DNA from: Kribbella sp. CA-293567
GTDB taxonomy: Bacteria; Actinomycetota; Actinomycetes; Propionibacteriales; Kribbellaceae
Assembly (NCBI RefSeq): GCF_027627575.1
Contig: NZ_CP114065.1
Coordinates: 6,572,001 to 6,636,000, forward strand
Length of the DNA: 64,000 nucleotides
Direction of reading: 5' to 3'
The position numbers and the translations under genes were made by a program. A model generated the notes under the pieces. The model was given only the letters and a program-made list of their open reading frames with translations. It did no database searches and was not told where the DNA came from. Position 1 is the stretch's first letter, and each line of letters opens with the position of its first letter. Positions 51,870 to 59,817 of the stretch are shown here, piece after piece.

Positions 51870-53093
51870 GTGACCAGCGCTTCGACTGTCGGCAAGCGAA
51901 TCCAGCGGCTCAGAGTCGCGAACGGCTGGAGTCAAGCTGAGTTCGCGCTCGCCTGCGGAATCGCGACCGGTGCCATTTCGATGATCGAGAACGGGCGCCA
52001 GGCCGCCGACAGCAATGCACTCAAAGCCATGGCTAAGAGGTTGGGCTGCACTCCCGACTACCTGACCAGGCCTCAGCGCGACCTAGTCGCGAGCAGACCG
52101 TGGCTACGTGCCTACGCCGATGCGTCCAAACGTGCGGTCGACCGCTATGTCGCCGACACAGAGGCCGCCGTCGAGGCGATCGAGTTCATGGGCCTGAAGT
52201 CACTTCCTGAGATCATCCCGGTCTTCGGTGAGGACCTGAACGATGAAGACGCCATCGAAGACTTCGCCGAGCAGGTTCGGGAGGCAGCCAAGCTTCATCC
52301 CGGAGACGTCGTAGGCAACTCCATGCGAGCTGCGGAGCGTCTCGGGTGCGTGGTCCTTCCGATGGACGACGAACTCGGTCGCCACATGGGCATGTCGCTC
52401 CGCGTCAACGGTTTCCCTGTAATCAGAGTCAGCCGGCCAATCGCCGCTGCAGTCGATGCAGACGGCGGACAGATCGCAATGCCGTCAGGAGATCGGCAAC
52501 GCTTCACGGTCGCGCACGAACTCGGCCATCTCTCCCTGCATACGGCCTGTCCGCCACCAGCAACCGCCGACGAGGGCACCCGATACGAGCGACAAGCCCA
52601 CCGTTTCGCGGGTGCTTTCCTGGCGCCGGCCGAGCCGCTCCTTGAAGACCTGAAGAACCTCGGCGACCGCGTCACATTGACTACGCTCCAAGGCCTGAAA
52701 GAGCGCTGGGGGGTTGCGATCAAGATGTTGGTCGTGCGGCTTCGGCAACTGGACCGCATCGACGATGCCCAAGCCCGAAGTTTGTACAAGCAGATCAGCG
52801 CCCGAAAGTGGAACAAGGTCGAGCCGGTCAGTGTCGGGCACGAGGAAGCGATCTGGTTCGAGCGCGCATTGAGCAGAGCGTACAAGCGGCAAGCCATTTC
52901 TACGCTCGAACTCGCGTCGGCACACAACGGCCTGAGTCGCCAATATCACGAGCGCTGGATCGATTGGTCTGTCAGGCCATTCGAACGCTCCGACGACCCG
53001 GTGACCGTTGTGAACTTCGTTCCCACGTCGCAGCGCCGGTCGACTGGTCGGACCGGCAGGTCAGCGAGCATCCACAAGTTGCGGCGAAACTAG
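51870..53093 (+). CDS. XRE-ImmA/IrrE family metallopeptidase regulator
   Basis: This 407-residue protein joins an XRE helix-turn-helix (about 7-63, RIQRLRVANGWSQAEFALAC) to an ImmA/IrrE (DUF955) zinc peptidase domain with AHELGHLSLH at 215-224 and the third ligand Glu240 in YERQAHRF. ImmA-type proteases cleave repressors to release mobile elements from control; here DNA binding and protease are in one chain. A roughly 100-residue C-terminal part has no recognised domain. I used the GTG at 51870, which follows CAGGAAACA; a GTG at 51831 is an alternative. Confidence 0.88.
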   Translation: MTSASTVGKRIQRLRVANGWSQAEFALACGIATGAISMIENGRQAADSNALKAMAKRLGCTPDYLTRPQRDLVASRPWLRAYADASKRAVDRYVADTEAAVEAIEFMGLKSLPEIIPVFGEDLNDEDAIEDFAEQVREAAKLHPGDVVGNSMRAAERLGCVVLPMDDELGRHMGMSLRVNGFPVIRVSRPIAAAVDADGGQIAMPSGDRQRFTVAHELGHLSLHTACPPPATADEGTRYERQAHRFAGAFLAPAEPLLEDLKNLGDRVTLTTLQGLKERWGVAIKMLVVRLRQLDRIDDAQARSLYKQISARKWNKVEPVSVGHEEAIWFERALSRAYKRQAISTLELASAHNGLSRQYHERWIDWSVRPFERSDDPVTVVNFVPTSQRRSTGRTGRSASIHKLRRN

Positions 53094-53127
53094 CTGTTCA
53101 CGGCGACAACGACGGTCGCTCGATTGC

Positions 53128-54588
53128 CTATTGCGCAGGCCCTTCCGGTGGTTGCAGACCTTGCTCGTGGATGGAGCGGAGCGCCTCATCGAGCGCCTTG
53201 GCTGCCTCGGGGTTTCGGATCTTTCGTCCGATGTAGTCATCCTGCGTGGTGCTGGTTCGCGAGTGTCCCAGTTGGTCGGCGACCTGCCTCGCGGAGTGAC
53301 CCGCATCGTCGAGGATGGTTGCAGTCGTCTTCCGGAACTTGTGGGATGTCACCCAGGCCAGCTCGTCTGCCAGCGATTGAATGCCGGCCATCTCGGTGAG
53401 TTCGAGAACAGCCAGGCGATCCGGTCGCGCCAACCCGTAGGTATCGGCCAGAGTGATTGCTTCCTCCTGACTCAGGCGCACCCTGCCGGTCTCGATGAGG
53501 CTCAGCCGGGTCTTCTTCCAGCTGAGCTTCGAGACGACGTCGTCCTGGGTCAGACCGGCCCGGCGTCTGCGCGCGCGGAGGACCTTGCCAAGCTCCTGCC
53601 GCCTGGCGGATCCCACCGGCTGTCGAACGTCTCGCAGGTTCCGGCGGACGTTGTGTGGGTCACGAAATCCTCCATTGCTATCAGGGAAGATTGGCGACTC
53701 GAGAGGTGTGCCGGGCACCCACCGCGACTTGAGCATCTGGACAGCCCAATCGGGAAGGAGCAGAACCCTCTCGCCAGCGCTGGACTTGACGCGTCGGCGT
53801 ACCAAGCCCTTTCCGGCGATCCGCTGGATCTGAAAGAGGCACTTCACCTCTCCGCTCTCCAAGTCAGCGTCCTCCCACGTGACGGCGAGTGTTTCGCCGA
53901 TCCGCTCGCCTGTGGCGAGCATGAACTTGCTGATGTCGATCAGGTCGGCGCGAACCGCACGTTCGTCCTTGCTCAGCAGTTCGAACCACTGATTTCGCTC
54001 GTCCCTGGTCAGAGCCCGCGGCGGAGAGCGTCGAACCTTGCTGACGATCTCGATCTCACGCACCGGATTCGAGGTCACCGCTCCATCTCGTACTGCGAGC
54101 GCGTAGATCCCGGAGATGATGCTCTTGCAGGTCTTGGCGGAGGCAGCACCAGACGCGTCCTTGATCGCCATGATGGCTTTGTTGACCAACGGCGTGGTCG
54201 ATTCGAAGAACCGGATATGTCCGAGCCGAGGGAGAACATTCTTGGTGAGCTGGTACCTGTAGGTGTCGTACGTGCCTGGAGCGCGCACGTCTTCGTCGAC
54301 CAGCATCTTGAGGTTCGCCATGAACCGCTCAGCGCCAACGGAGAACCGATCGGTCGGCTTCAGCCCGCCGTAGTCCCCTCGCTCAGTTCGGACTTTGAGA
54401 GTTGCTCGTAGCTTGTTTGCTGCCGCGGAACGGGTCTTGCCATGAGCAGCGATCTCCCGCGTAACGCCGTCGTAGTCACGATAATTCGCCCTGGCCTGGA
54501 ACTTGACCGGATTACCTTTGGCATCAAGGCGAACCGGCTTGATCCAGATTCCTCCCCAAGTCCCCAACGGCAACGGCTTCTTGGCCAT
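53128..54588 (-). CDS. Tyrosine integrase with an XRE domain inserted in its catalytic domain
   Basis: This 486-residue tyrosine recombinase has an arm-binding N-terminus, a SAM-like core-binding domain (about 80-180) and a catalytic domain with Arg229 (ATGERIGE), His416 and Arg419 (TSHKFRK), His442 (LGHS) and nucleophile Tyr452 (TQDDYIG). Between the RDPHNVRR element and the HxxR box, residues about 328-398 form a complete XRE helix-turn-helix (AGLTQDDVVSKLSWKKTRLS, then LIETGR). The start at 54588 follows GGAGGAACAT. It is oriented toward tRNA-Thr. Confidence 0.93.
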   Translation of the reverse strand: MAKKPLPLGTWGGIWIKPVRLDAKGNPVKFQARANYRDYDGVTREIAAHGKTRSAAANKLRATLKVRTERGDYGGLKPTDRFSVGAERFMANLKMLVDEDVRAPGTYDTYRYQLTKNVLPRLGHIRFFESTTPLVNKAIMAIKDASGAASAKTCKSIISGIYALAVRDGAVTSNPVREIEIVSKVRRSPPRALTRDERNQWFELLSKDERAVRADLIDISKFMLATGERIGETLAVTWEDADLESGEVKCLFQIQRIAGKGLVRRRVKSSAGERVLLLPDWAVQMLKSRWVPGTPLESPIFPDSNGGFRDPHNVRRNLRDVRQPVGSARRQELGKVLRARRRRAGLTQDDVVSKLSWKKTRLSLIETGRVRLSQEEAITLADTYGLARPDRLAVLELTEMAGIQSLADELAWVTSHKFRKTTATILDDAGHSARQVADQLGHSRTSTTQDDYIGRKIRNPEAAKALDEALRSIHEQGLQPPEGPAQ

Positions 54589-54687
54589 ATGTTCCTCCAG
54601 AGCTGCTTCAGACATTGACCTTTGCTCAACGTTTGAGACAGCGAGGATCAGGGACTAGCCCGCTCTTCGGTCAGGTCGGTTGCCATC

Positions 54688-55253
54688 GTGAAGGTAGACA
54701 ACTGTCTGCGACTCTGTGGCTTTGAGGGCCGGAGACGTAAGACCTCGGTTCTCCCCGAGCCGTCCGCCGTCGAAAATGAGCTGTCAGCGCTGCACGAGGC
54801 CCACGCGATCCGGCGGGCCGCCGATGGCCAGATCGCAGTCGCCTACCCCTTCTCCTCAACACCGACCCGGGCACCGCGTCCACAGTAACCACCCTGGCAG
54901 GGGGACCGACGTGAACGCGATGTGCGCGATCGAGGCCCTCGGCATAGCACCCATGCTGGACGAGACACCCGGATCGAGTCCGTTGTCGTCACCACCGGCC
55001 AGCCGATCACCGTCGCCACCACCGGCGGGCACACCACCTGGCAGCCCGCAACGGCAGCCGCGTTTATCGGCGCTGATGCCGGCGGCGGCCCGTCAGCCGA
55101 CTATTGCTGCGACTACCTCAACTTCTTCGCAGACCACGCCACGGCGCAGGTCTGGATCAGCAGCCACCCCGGCGGTCCCGGACGGGTCCCTCCACCAGCC
55201 CGAAGCCGAGCAACTCGCCACCTGCCTTGTTCCAGCCACTCCTCGCGACCTGA
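54688..55253 (+). pseudogene. Frameshifted alkylmercury lyase (MerB)-like gene
   Basis: Translation must change frame at least three times to follow one protein: LHEAHAIRRAADGQIAVAYP (frame of 54688), then VNAMCAIEALGIAPMLDE in another frame, then WQPATAAAFIGADAGGGPSA and CCDYLNFF, and finally FQPLLAT ending at 55253. These are MerB-like landmarks (YAMCAID, GADASGGPSA, CCP-INFF). The N-terminal helix-turn-helix half is also degraded. MerB cleaves carbon-mercury bonds; many actinomycete homologues are of unknown role. It is clearly broken as read here. Confidence 0.75.
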
Positions 55254-55337
55254 CGGCCGGCCGGGTCAAGGCAGGTGCCGATCGATCTGCCGCAGCAGCC
55301 GCCCAACGACCGGCAGTTCATGCCAACCCCCGACTGA

Positions 55338-55758
55338 TCACCCACTCACGATCCGCGCGCTGCCGTTGCAGTCGTTGATGTAGCCGTTGCGGCACTCAAC
55401 CGACGTACGCTGCCCTCGGCCATTCCGGCCCAGGCTGCTGATCCGGCACGGATCGTGGCGGCGTACGGGCGGCAGGAGGCCTCGAGGTAGTAGCTTCGCC
55501 GGCTCGGGACGGTTCCAGCCACCCGTCGGCGGCCCGGCGACCTTACCGGGCTCGGTTGCCAACGTGGCACCGGTGAGATCCACCACCGAGGTGCCGTGGC
55601 CCACTCCGGACACTTTCTCGCTGTGTTCGGCAACTGTCGGCAGCATGGACACCATCGGCGATCAACCCGGTGATCGGGCTGGTGTCGACCATCGGGGCGG
55701 CGCTCGGGGCAACCGCGGTGATGATCAGCGCGGTTGCTGCAAGTGCTTTCTTCGGCAT
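55338..55758 (-). pseudogene. Possible interrupted small secreted protein
   Basis: A convincing signal peptide MPKKALAATALIITAVAPSA starts at 55758, but its frame degenerates after about 35 residues. Another minus-strand frame then continues with VSMLPTVAEHSEKV and ends NGYINDCNGSARIVSG at 55338. One frameshift would join them into a protein of about 140 residues with a few Cys. No family is recognised. Confidence 0.35.
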
Positions 55759-56079
55759 AGCGATGCCTCCTGTGGCGCGGAGTCTCCCGCAACGCTAGGC
55801 AGTTGCCCGGGGCAAAGACAACAGCATTTCAACCCACGCTTTCAGTTAGGCCCGCAACTCTGTTGAAACGGAAGAGCGAACTCCCGGCGCTCGACGGGCT
55901 GCCTGGGTTGGTGGTGACCTGTCGTTGCCCTCGGCCTCAACGATGGTCTATCTTCACGGCCGAAGGCGGCACGTCCAAGATCGGGATCAGCTTCGTGACA
56001 GACGCCTGGGAGGTCGGCGACCGACAATCCGCGATATCAGAACGAGGTCGCCGCGAGCGCGCTGACGATGGGGAGAACG
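55759..56079. other. Gap of 320 bases without a supported gene
   Basis: A plus-strand frame here (about 55855-56060) has some coding-like character but no start and runs into the next gene out of frame. It may be a further remnant. Nothing firm is supported. Confidence 0.4.
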
Positions 56080-56904
56080 ATGACGCAGGCGTCAACCTGG
56101 CTGGAGATCGCGGATCGGGTCTTCGTTCGCAGGAGCGGCCCCTGGGAGGTCAATGTCGGTCTGGTGGTCGACGACTCCGGATGTGTGGTGATCGACACCG
56201 GCGCGTCGTACGCCGAGGGACGGGAGCTCGCCCGGGCCGTTCGTTCGGTCACGCCGGCACCGTGGTCGGTGGTCAACACCCACGCGCACGTGGATCACAT
56301 TCTCGGCAACGCTGCCTTTGGTCAGGCGACGATCTGGGGTCATCATCGGTGCCGGCAGTTTCTCGCTCGTCCGCTGGCGGATCAATGGTCGAGGATCGGT
56401 GTCACACGAACCTCTCGACAGCTCGCCGGAGAGTGGTTGGTCGGCCCAAATCGCCGCGTTCACGAGGCGAAGACGATTCGGGCCGGAACCCGCAAGATGG
56501 CGTTGACCTACGTCGGGCGCGCTCACACCGACAACGACCTGATCGTGTCCATCCGTGACGCGGGAGTCGTTTTCGCGGGAGACTTGATCCGGGAAGGCGG
56601 AATGCCCTGGATCGGTGACGGATACCCGCTCGATTGGCCGCAGGCGCTGGAAAGGTTGGAAAAGGCCTCGACCGGCCTGGTGGTGCCCGGGCACGGCCGC
56701 GTCACGAGCGCTGGACTCGTCCATGAGCAACGGATGGAGTTCACTGCTGCCGCCGCGAGGGCACGCGAGCTCTTCGACGCGGGCGCGTCGATCGAGACCG
56801 CAGCAGCCGAGTCACCGCTGGACGGTAGAGCCGCCGTCGATCTGACGGTTCGAGCATACGCGCAACTGTCCGGCCGCAGTCGCTCGGCGGATACTGCAGG
56901 TTGA
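56080..56904 (+). CDS. MBL-fold metallo-hydrolase
   Basis: This 274-residue metallo-beta-lactamase-fold enzyme has the metal motif NTHAHVDHILGN (HxHxDH), GRAHTDNDLIV, a metal Asp in VFAGDLIREG and the terminal His in VVPGHGRV. The pattern is close to the glyoxalase-II/quinoprotein-relay-associated hydrolases. The substrate is unknown. The ATG at 56080 follows GGGGAGAA; an ATG four codons upstream does not have one. Confidence 0.87.
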   Translation: MTQASTWLEIADRVFVRRSGPWEVNVGLVVDDSGCVVIDTGASYAEGRELARAVRSVTPAPWSVVNTHAHVDHILGNAAFGQATIWGHHRCRQFLARPLADQWSRIGVTRTSRQLAGEWLVGPNRRVHEAKTIRAGTRKMALTYVGRAHTDNDLIVSIRDAGVVFAGDLIREGGMPWIGDGYPLDWPQALERLEKASTGLVVPGHGRVTSAGLVHEQRMEFTAAAARARELFDAGASIETAAAESPLDGRAAVDLTVRAYAQLSGRSRSADTAG

Positions 56905-57144
56905 GCGGAGCTTGACCTGCACCATCAAAATCGTTAAGGGTGCCAAGGGGTTGTAGAGGTCGCCGATGATGACTGAGCTCGGCACTGTATCGGACCTCAC
57001 GCCGTCCGGGCGAGAATGAACGCGATATGTAGCTGACTGATTACCTTTGGTAGCAGCAATGTGGTATCAGAACGTCTCCGGGGCTCGCCATAGGTGCCTG
57101 CGAAGTGTTAAAAGGTGAGCACGCTGCATGACGAAGGAGGTCCG

Positions 57145-58119
57145 ATGACTACTCTCCCGGGGAGCCCGTCCGCTGAGGTGCGGTTGCGTGAGGAGTTGAA
57201 CCAGACGCTGCGCAACGGACCGTTCTCCGCGGCGCTGCATCTGGCGATCGAGCGCAGCGGGCTGACGCTGGGAGAGATCCGCGATTGGCTGGGAGAACGC
57301 GGCGCTCATCTCAGTCTCGCTACCCTGAGCTATTGGAGGCGGGGACGTAGCAGACCGGAGAGGGCGAAGTCGCTCGATGCCGTGAAGTTGCTCGAGTCGT
57401 TGCTGGACCTCCCGCAGGATGGATTGGTCGCCCTGCTCGGTCCGCGGCGGGCCCGCGGACGGTGGATCGGTCACATCACCGGAAGCGTCACACCGCACGT
57501 ACTGTTCGGCGATCATCGTCCCGAGCGCGTTCTGGAGGAGATCGGGATCGGGCACCGGGGCCGGCTTCGTAGGATGAGCACCCAGGTTCAGGTCGAGGTG
57601 GGGCCGGAGCGGCTGGTCCATCGGATCTGCGTTCGAGAGGTGATCGAGGCACTGGTGGACCGGGTGACACATTGCGGGGTGCTGTACATCGCCAACGAAG
57701 AGCCCGACAGGCCACCAAGGTTGCGTGTTGTGCGCAATGCCCGGCTCGGCGAGGTCAGAGTTGACCGGACAGTGGGTCTGATCGCTGCGGAGATGGTCTT
57801 CGATCGTGTCCTTCAGACCGGCGACAGGGCCTTGCTCGAGTACGAGTGGCACTTCGATCAGGGGATGCACGTGGTGAACTACGAGCACCGATTCATCGAT
57901 CCGGTACGCGAATATCTGCTAGAAGCTTGTTTCGCTGCCGAGGCCATCCCAGCTCATTGCCGACGCTACGATCGCCGAACCGCGCTGGCGCCCGAAAGCA
58001 ATCAGACCGAGTTGTGGATCGGGGGTTCGGGTACCGCGCTGGTCGCGGAGACCGATGTCCCCGCGGGCATCGTCGGGATGCGATGGATGTGGTCCGAACA
58101 GCCCAGCGCCACGGGCTGA
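57145..58119 (+). CDS. Helix-turn-helix protein of unknown function
   Basis: This 324-residue protein has an N-terminal XRE-like helix-turn-helix (about 30-75: SGLTLGEIRDWLGERGAHLS, then LATLSYWRRGRSRPER) and a larger C-terminal domain of unrecognised type with VIEALVDRVTHCGVLYIANE and WHFDQGMHVVNYEHRFIDPV. It is probably a regulator sensing a ligand. The ATG at 57145 follows GGAGG; a GTG at 57115 is an alternative. Confidence 0.75.
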   Translation: MTTLPGSPSAEVRLREELNQTLRNGPFSAALHLAIERSGLTLGEIRDWLGERGAHLSLATLSYWRRGRSRPERAKSLDAVKLLESLLDLPQDGLVALLGPRRARGRWIGHITGSVTPHVLFGDHRPERVLEEIGIGHRGRLRRMSTQVQVEVGPERLVHRICVREVIEALVDRVTHCGVLYIANEEPDRPPRLRVVRNARLGEVRVDRTVGLIAAEMVFDRVLQTGDRALLEYEWHFDQGMHVVNYEHRFIDPVREYLLEACFAAEAIPAHCRRYDRRTALAPESNQTELWIGGSGTALVAETDVPAGIVGMRWMWSEQPSATG

Positions 58120-59029
58120 TCCGGCATGGTCGGCTCCGGGTATTGCACCGGTTCGCCGACGACCAAGCCATCGGCGCTTCTGGCAGAAGCAGCCGTAACT
58201 CGTGCAGACTTTCGACTACCTGCCGGACTCGCCGTGCGGTGGCCATGTCGGCCAGCGAAGGTGGCACCAGGCCCGTTCGGACCGCCCCTGCGAAAAGGCT
58301 CAACTGTCCCCGGTCCGAGCCGCGTTCACCGTCGAGGTAAACGTGCCTCCACCTGTTCGCGCGCGACGTCATCAGAGTGTCTCCATCGACCAATCGGTAC
58401 GATCACCCCTGCCCCGACGGCGAAGGCCGCCGAGCCCGACGGCGAAGAGCTGACGGTACGAATAGATCAGGCTGCCGCCTTCCACGATGATCTAGGAAAA
58501 GTTGAACACTCGTTCGATTTTTTCTCTGGCCTAGCGGGCCACTGCAAGCACGGTGACCTGGGTCACCTACCGAAAATGGATGGACCTTTCGTTGTGACGG
58601 ATCACAAAAGAAGCGGGAATCTCTACCTCGGTGCCTGAAGCGCATGGACGAAAAGAACGGAAGAATGCGGTGTGGCCCGCCCCCATTCGAAGGTGTCTTC
58701 GCGTGCGAAGATTTCCCGTGTCATGACAACGGTTTTGCATGCTGCATTCTTCGGCTTCGTTGCCGTGCAGCTGGCTGGGATCGCTACCGCGACCTCCGCC
58801 CCCGTCCGGTACTACGAGAAGCCGTTCCTCAAGCACTTCGCCTCGTGGGGAATCATCGTCGCTGCCGCCAGCACCGGTCAGTCCGGCTCCCGTCGGGAGA
58901 TGCTTGACGGCGGCAAGTTCCTGCTGTCGAGAACAGTCGTCAGGGCAGTGTCTTCTACCGCAAGATTGACACCAAGACCATCGTCCCCGCAGGTCATCCC
59001 AGGGCGTCGCCGGGGACACTCAGGCCAAG
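58120..59029. other. Gene-poor stretch with fragments
   Basis: No intact gene is supported over 900 bases. A plus-strand segment from the ATG at 58723 encodes a signal-like hydrophobic start (MTTVLHAAFFGFVAVQLAGI) and then loses coding character near 58940, where another frame continues VFYRKIDTKTIVPAG; this may be a frameshifted exported protein. A minus-strand frame near 58200-58390 is also weakly coding-like. A 16-bp palindrome lies at 58552. Confidence 0.4.
58552..58567. promoter_or_regulatory. Palindrome GGTGACC-TG-GGTCACC
   Basis: Seven-base perfect arms flank two bases. It lies upstream of the signal-peptide-like fragment at 58723 in an AT-richer context and could be an operator for a lost or unrecognised gene. 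Confidence 0.4.
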
Positions 59030-59173
59030 TCAGTCTTCTTCGGGCCGAAGTCGTCCGTTCTCGATCCGGAGCGCCCACAACCCGTCGTCAATCTCGACCT
59101 CGACGAACCGCCCGGCCTCATGCGCGGCCGGCCCGTCAAAGACGATGTTGATCGCTTGCACCGATCCGGTCAT
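59030..59173 (-). CDS. Small acidic protein (47 residues)
   Basis: This short frame begins MTGSVQAINIVFDGPAAHEA and continues RFVEVEIDDGLWALRIENG, with strong actinomycete codon bias. The GPAAHEAGRFVEVE pattern recalls tiny proteins common on actinomycete phages and plasmids. It follows the 67-residue gene by 27 bases on the same strand, so the two are probably cotranscribed. Function is unknown. Confidence 0.6.
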   Translation of the reverse strand: MTGSVQAINIVFDGPAAHEAGRFVEVEIDDGLWALRIENGRLRPEED

Positions 59174-59200
59174 AGATCCAGAGGGTGCCTGACTAGCCGC

Positions 59201-59404
59201 TCATGTCACCGTACGGGCGCGGTTGGGCGGCGACAGCGAGATCCCTTCAGCCGTTGCCTTGGACCTGATTGCGTCCTCGGTGCGGCCAAGCTTCACGCTC
59301 ATCACGCCTGCAGGAGCGTTGCCCTCGACAAGCTCACGCAGCTGCGCGACTTGTTCATCAGTCCAGGTAACGCCGTCGTTGCGGCGGGTAACCGGTTCAG
59401 ACAT
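59201..59404 (-). CDS. Small Myb/SANT-like DNA-binding protein
   Basis: This 67-residue protein begins MSEPVTRRNDGVTWTDEQVA and has a helix-turn-helix built like a Myb/SANT or GcrA-type repeat: TWTDEQVAQLRELVEGNAPA, then LGRTEDAIRSKATAEG. The start follows AAGGAACGGGCT. It may regulate the adjacent small gene or a lost neighbour. Similar small proteins are scattered in actinomycete mobile regions. Confidence 0.7.
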   Translation of the reverse strand: MSEPVTRRNDGVTWTDEQVAQLRELVEGNAPAGVMSVKLGRTEDAIRSKATAEGISLSPPNRARTVT

Positions 59405-59817
59405 AGCCCGTTCCTTTCCATGGCGCAGTTACAAGGCTGGTTCCCCTCTGTCGAATCTCCATGCCAGGCCTGCTGCAACAAGGTGCAAAACTGTTGGTCA
59501 TATGCGTGGGCAAATATTTACGGTCGGGACACGAATGGGCATCTAGCAACTATCAGGAAGATTCGCCACGTCCGGCACCGCCCACCCGGCCGCTACTCGC
59601 GCCTCCCCCGCCGCACAGCAGTCACAATCCAGGCTGGCAGATGCGTCGCTGGCTGCGGTTTGTCTGCCTGTCCGACTGCTCATGGCACTGCCCTGGCTGT
59701 GGTGGTCAGTGCCAGCTTCGGCATGCCAGCGTTGCAAGGACCTAGTGCCGTGACTGACGCGAGGGCTGCCATTCACCGTGCGCAGTGGATAGCCGCCCTC
59801 GCGGTGCTCCGGTCGAG
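59405..59817. other. Gap of 413 bases without a supported gene
   Basis: Short frames on both strands lack codon bias and ribosome sites. The left part must hold the promoter of the 67-residue gene. Nothing else is seen. Confidence 0.5.

Noticed and set aside
55803..56558. Plus-strand frame overlapping the MBL gene
   Set aside because: Most of it is an out-of-frame reading of the MBL hydrolase gene.
58193..58393. Minus-strand gene starting MVDGDTLMTSRANRWRHVYL
   Set aside because: The beginning looks mildly coding-like, but it lacks a ribosome site and degenerates into low-complexity sequence, so it is mentioned only as a possible fragment.
59543..59776. Minus-strand Cys-containing small protein ending NLPDSC
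   Set aside because: Poor codon bias, no ribosome site and no conserved pattern that I can recognise.
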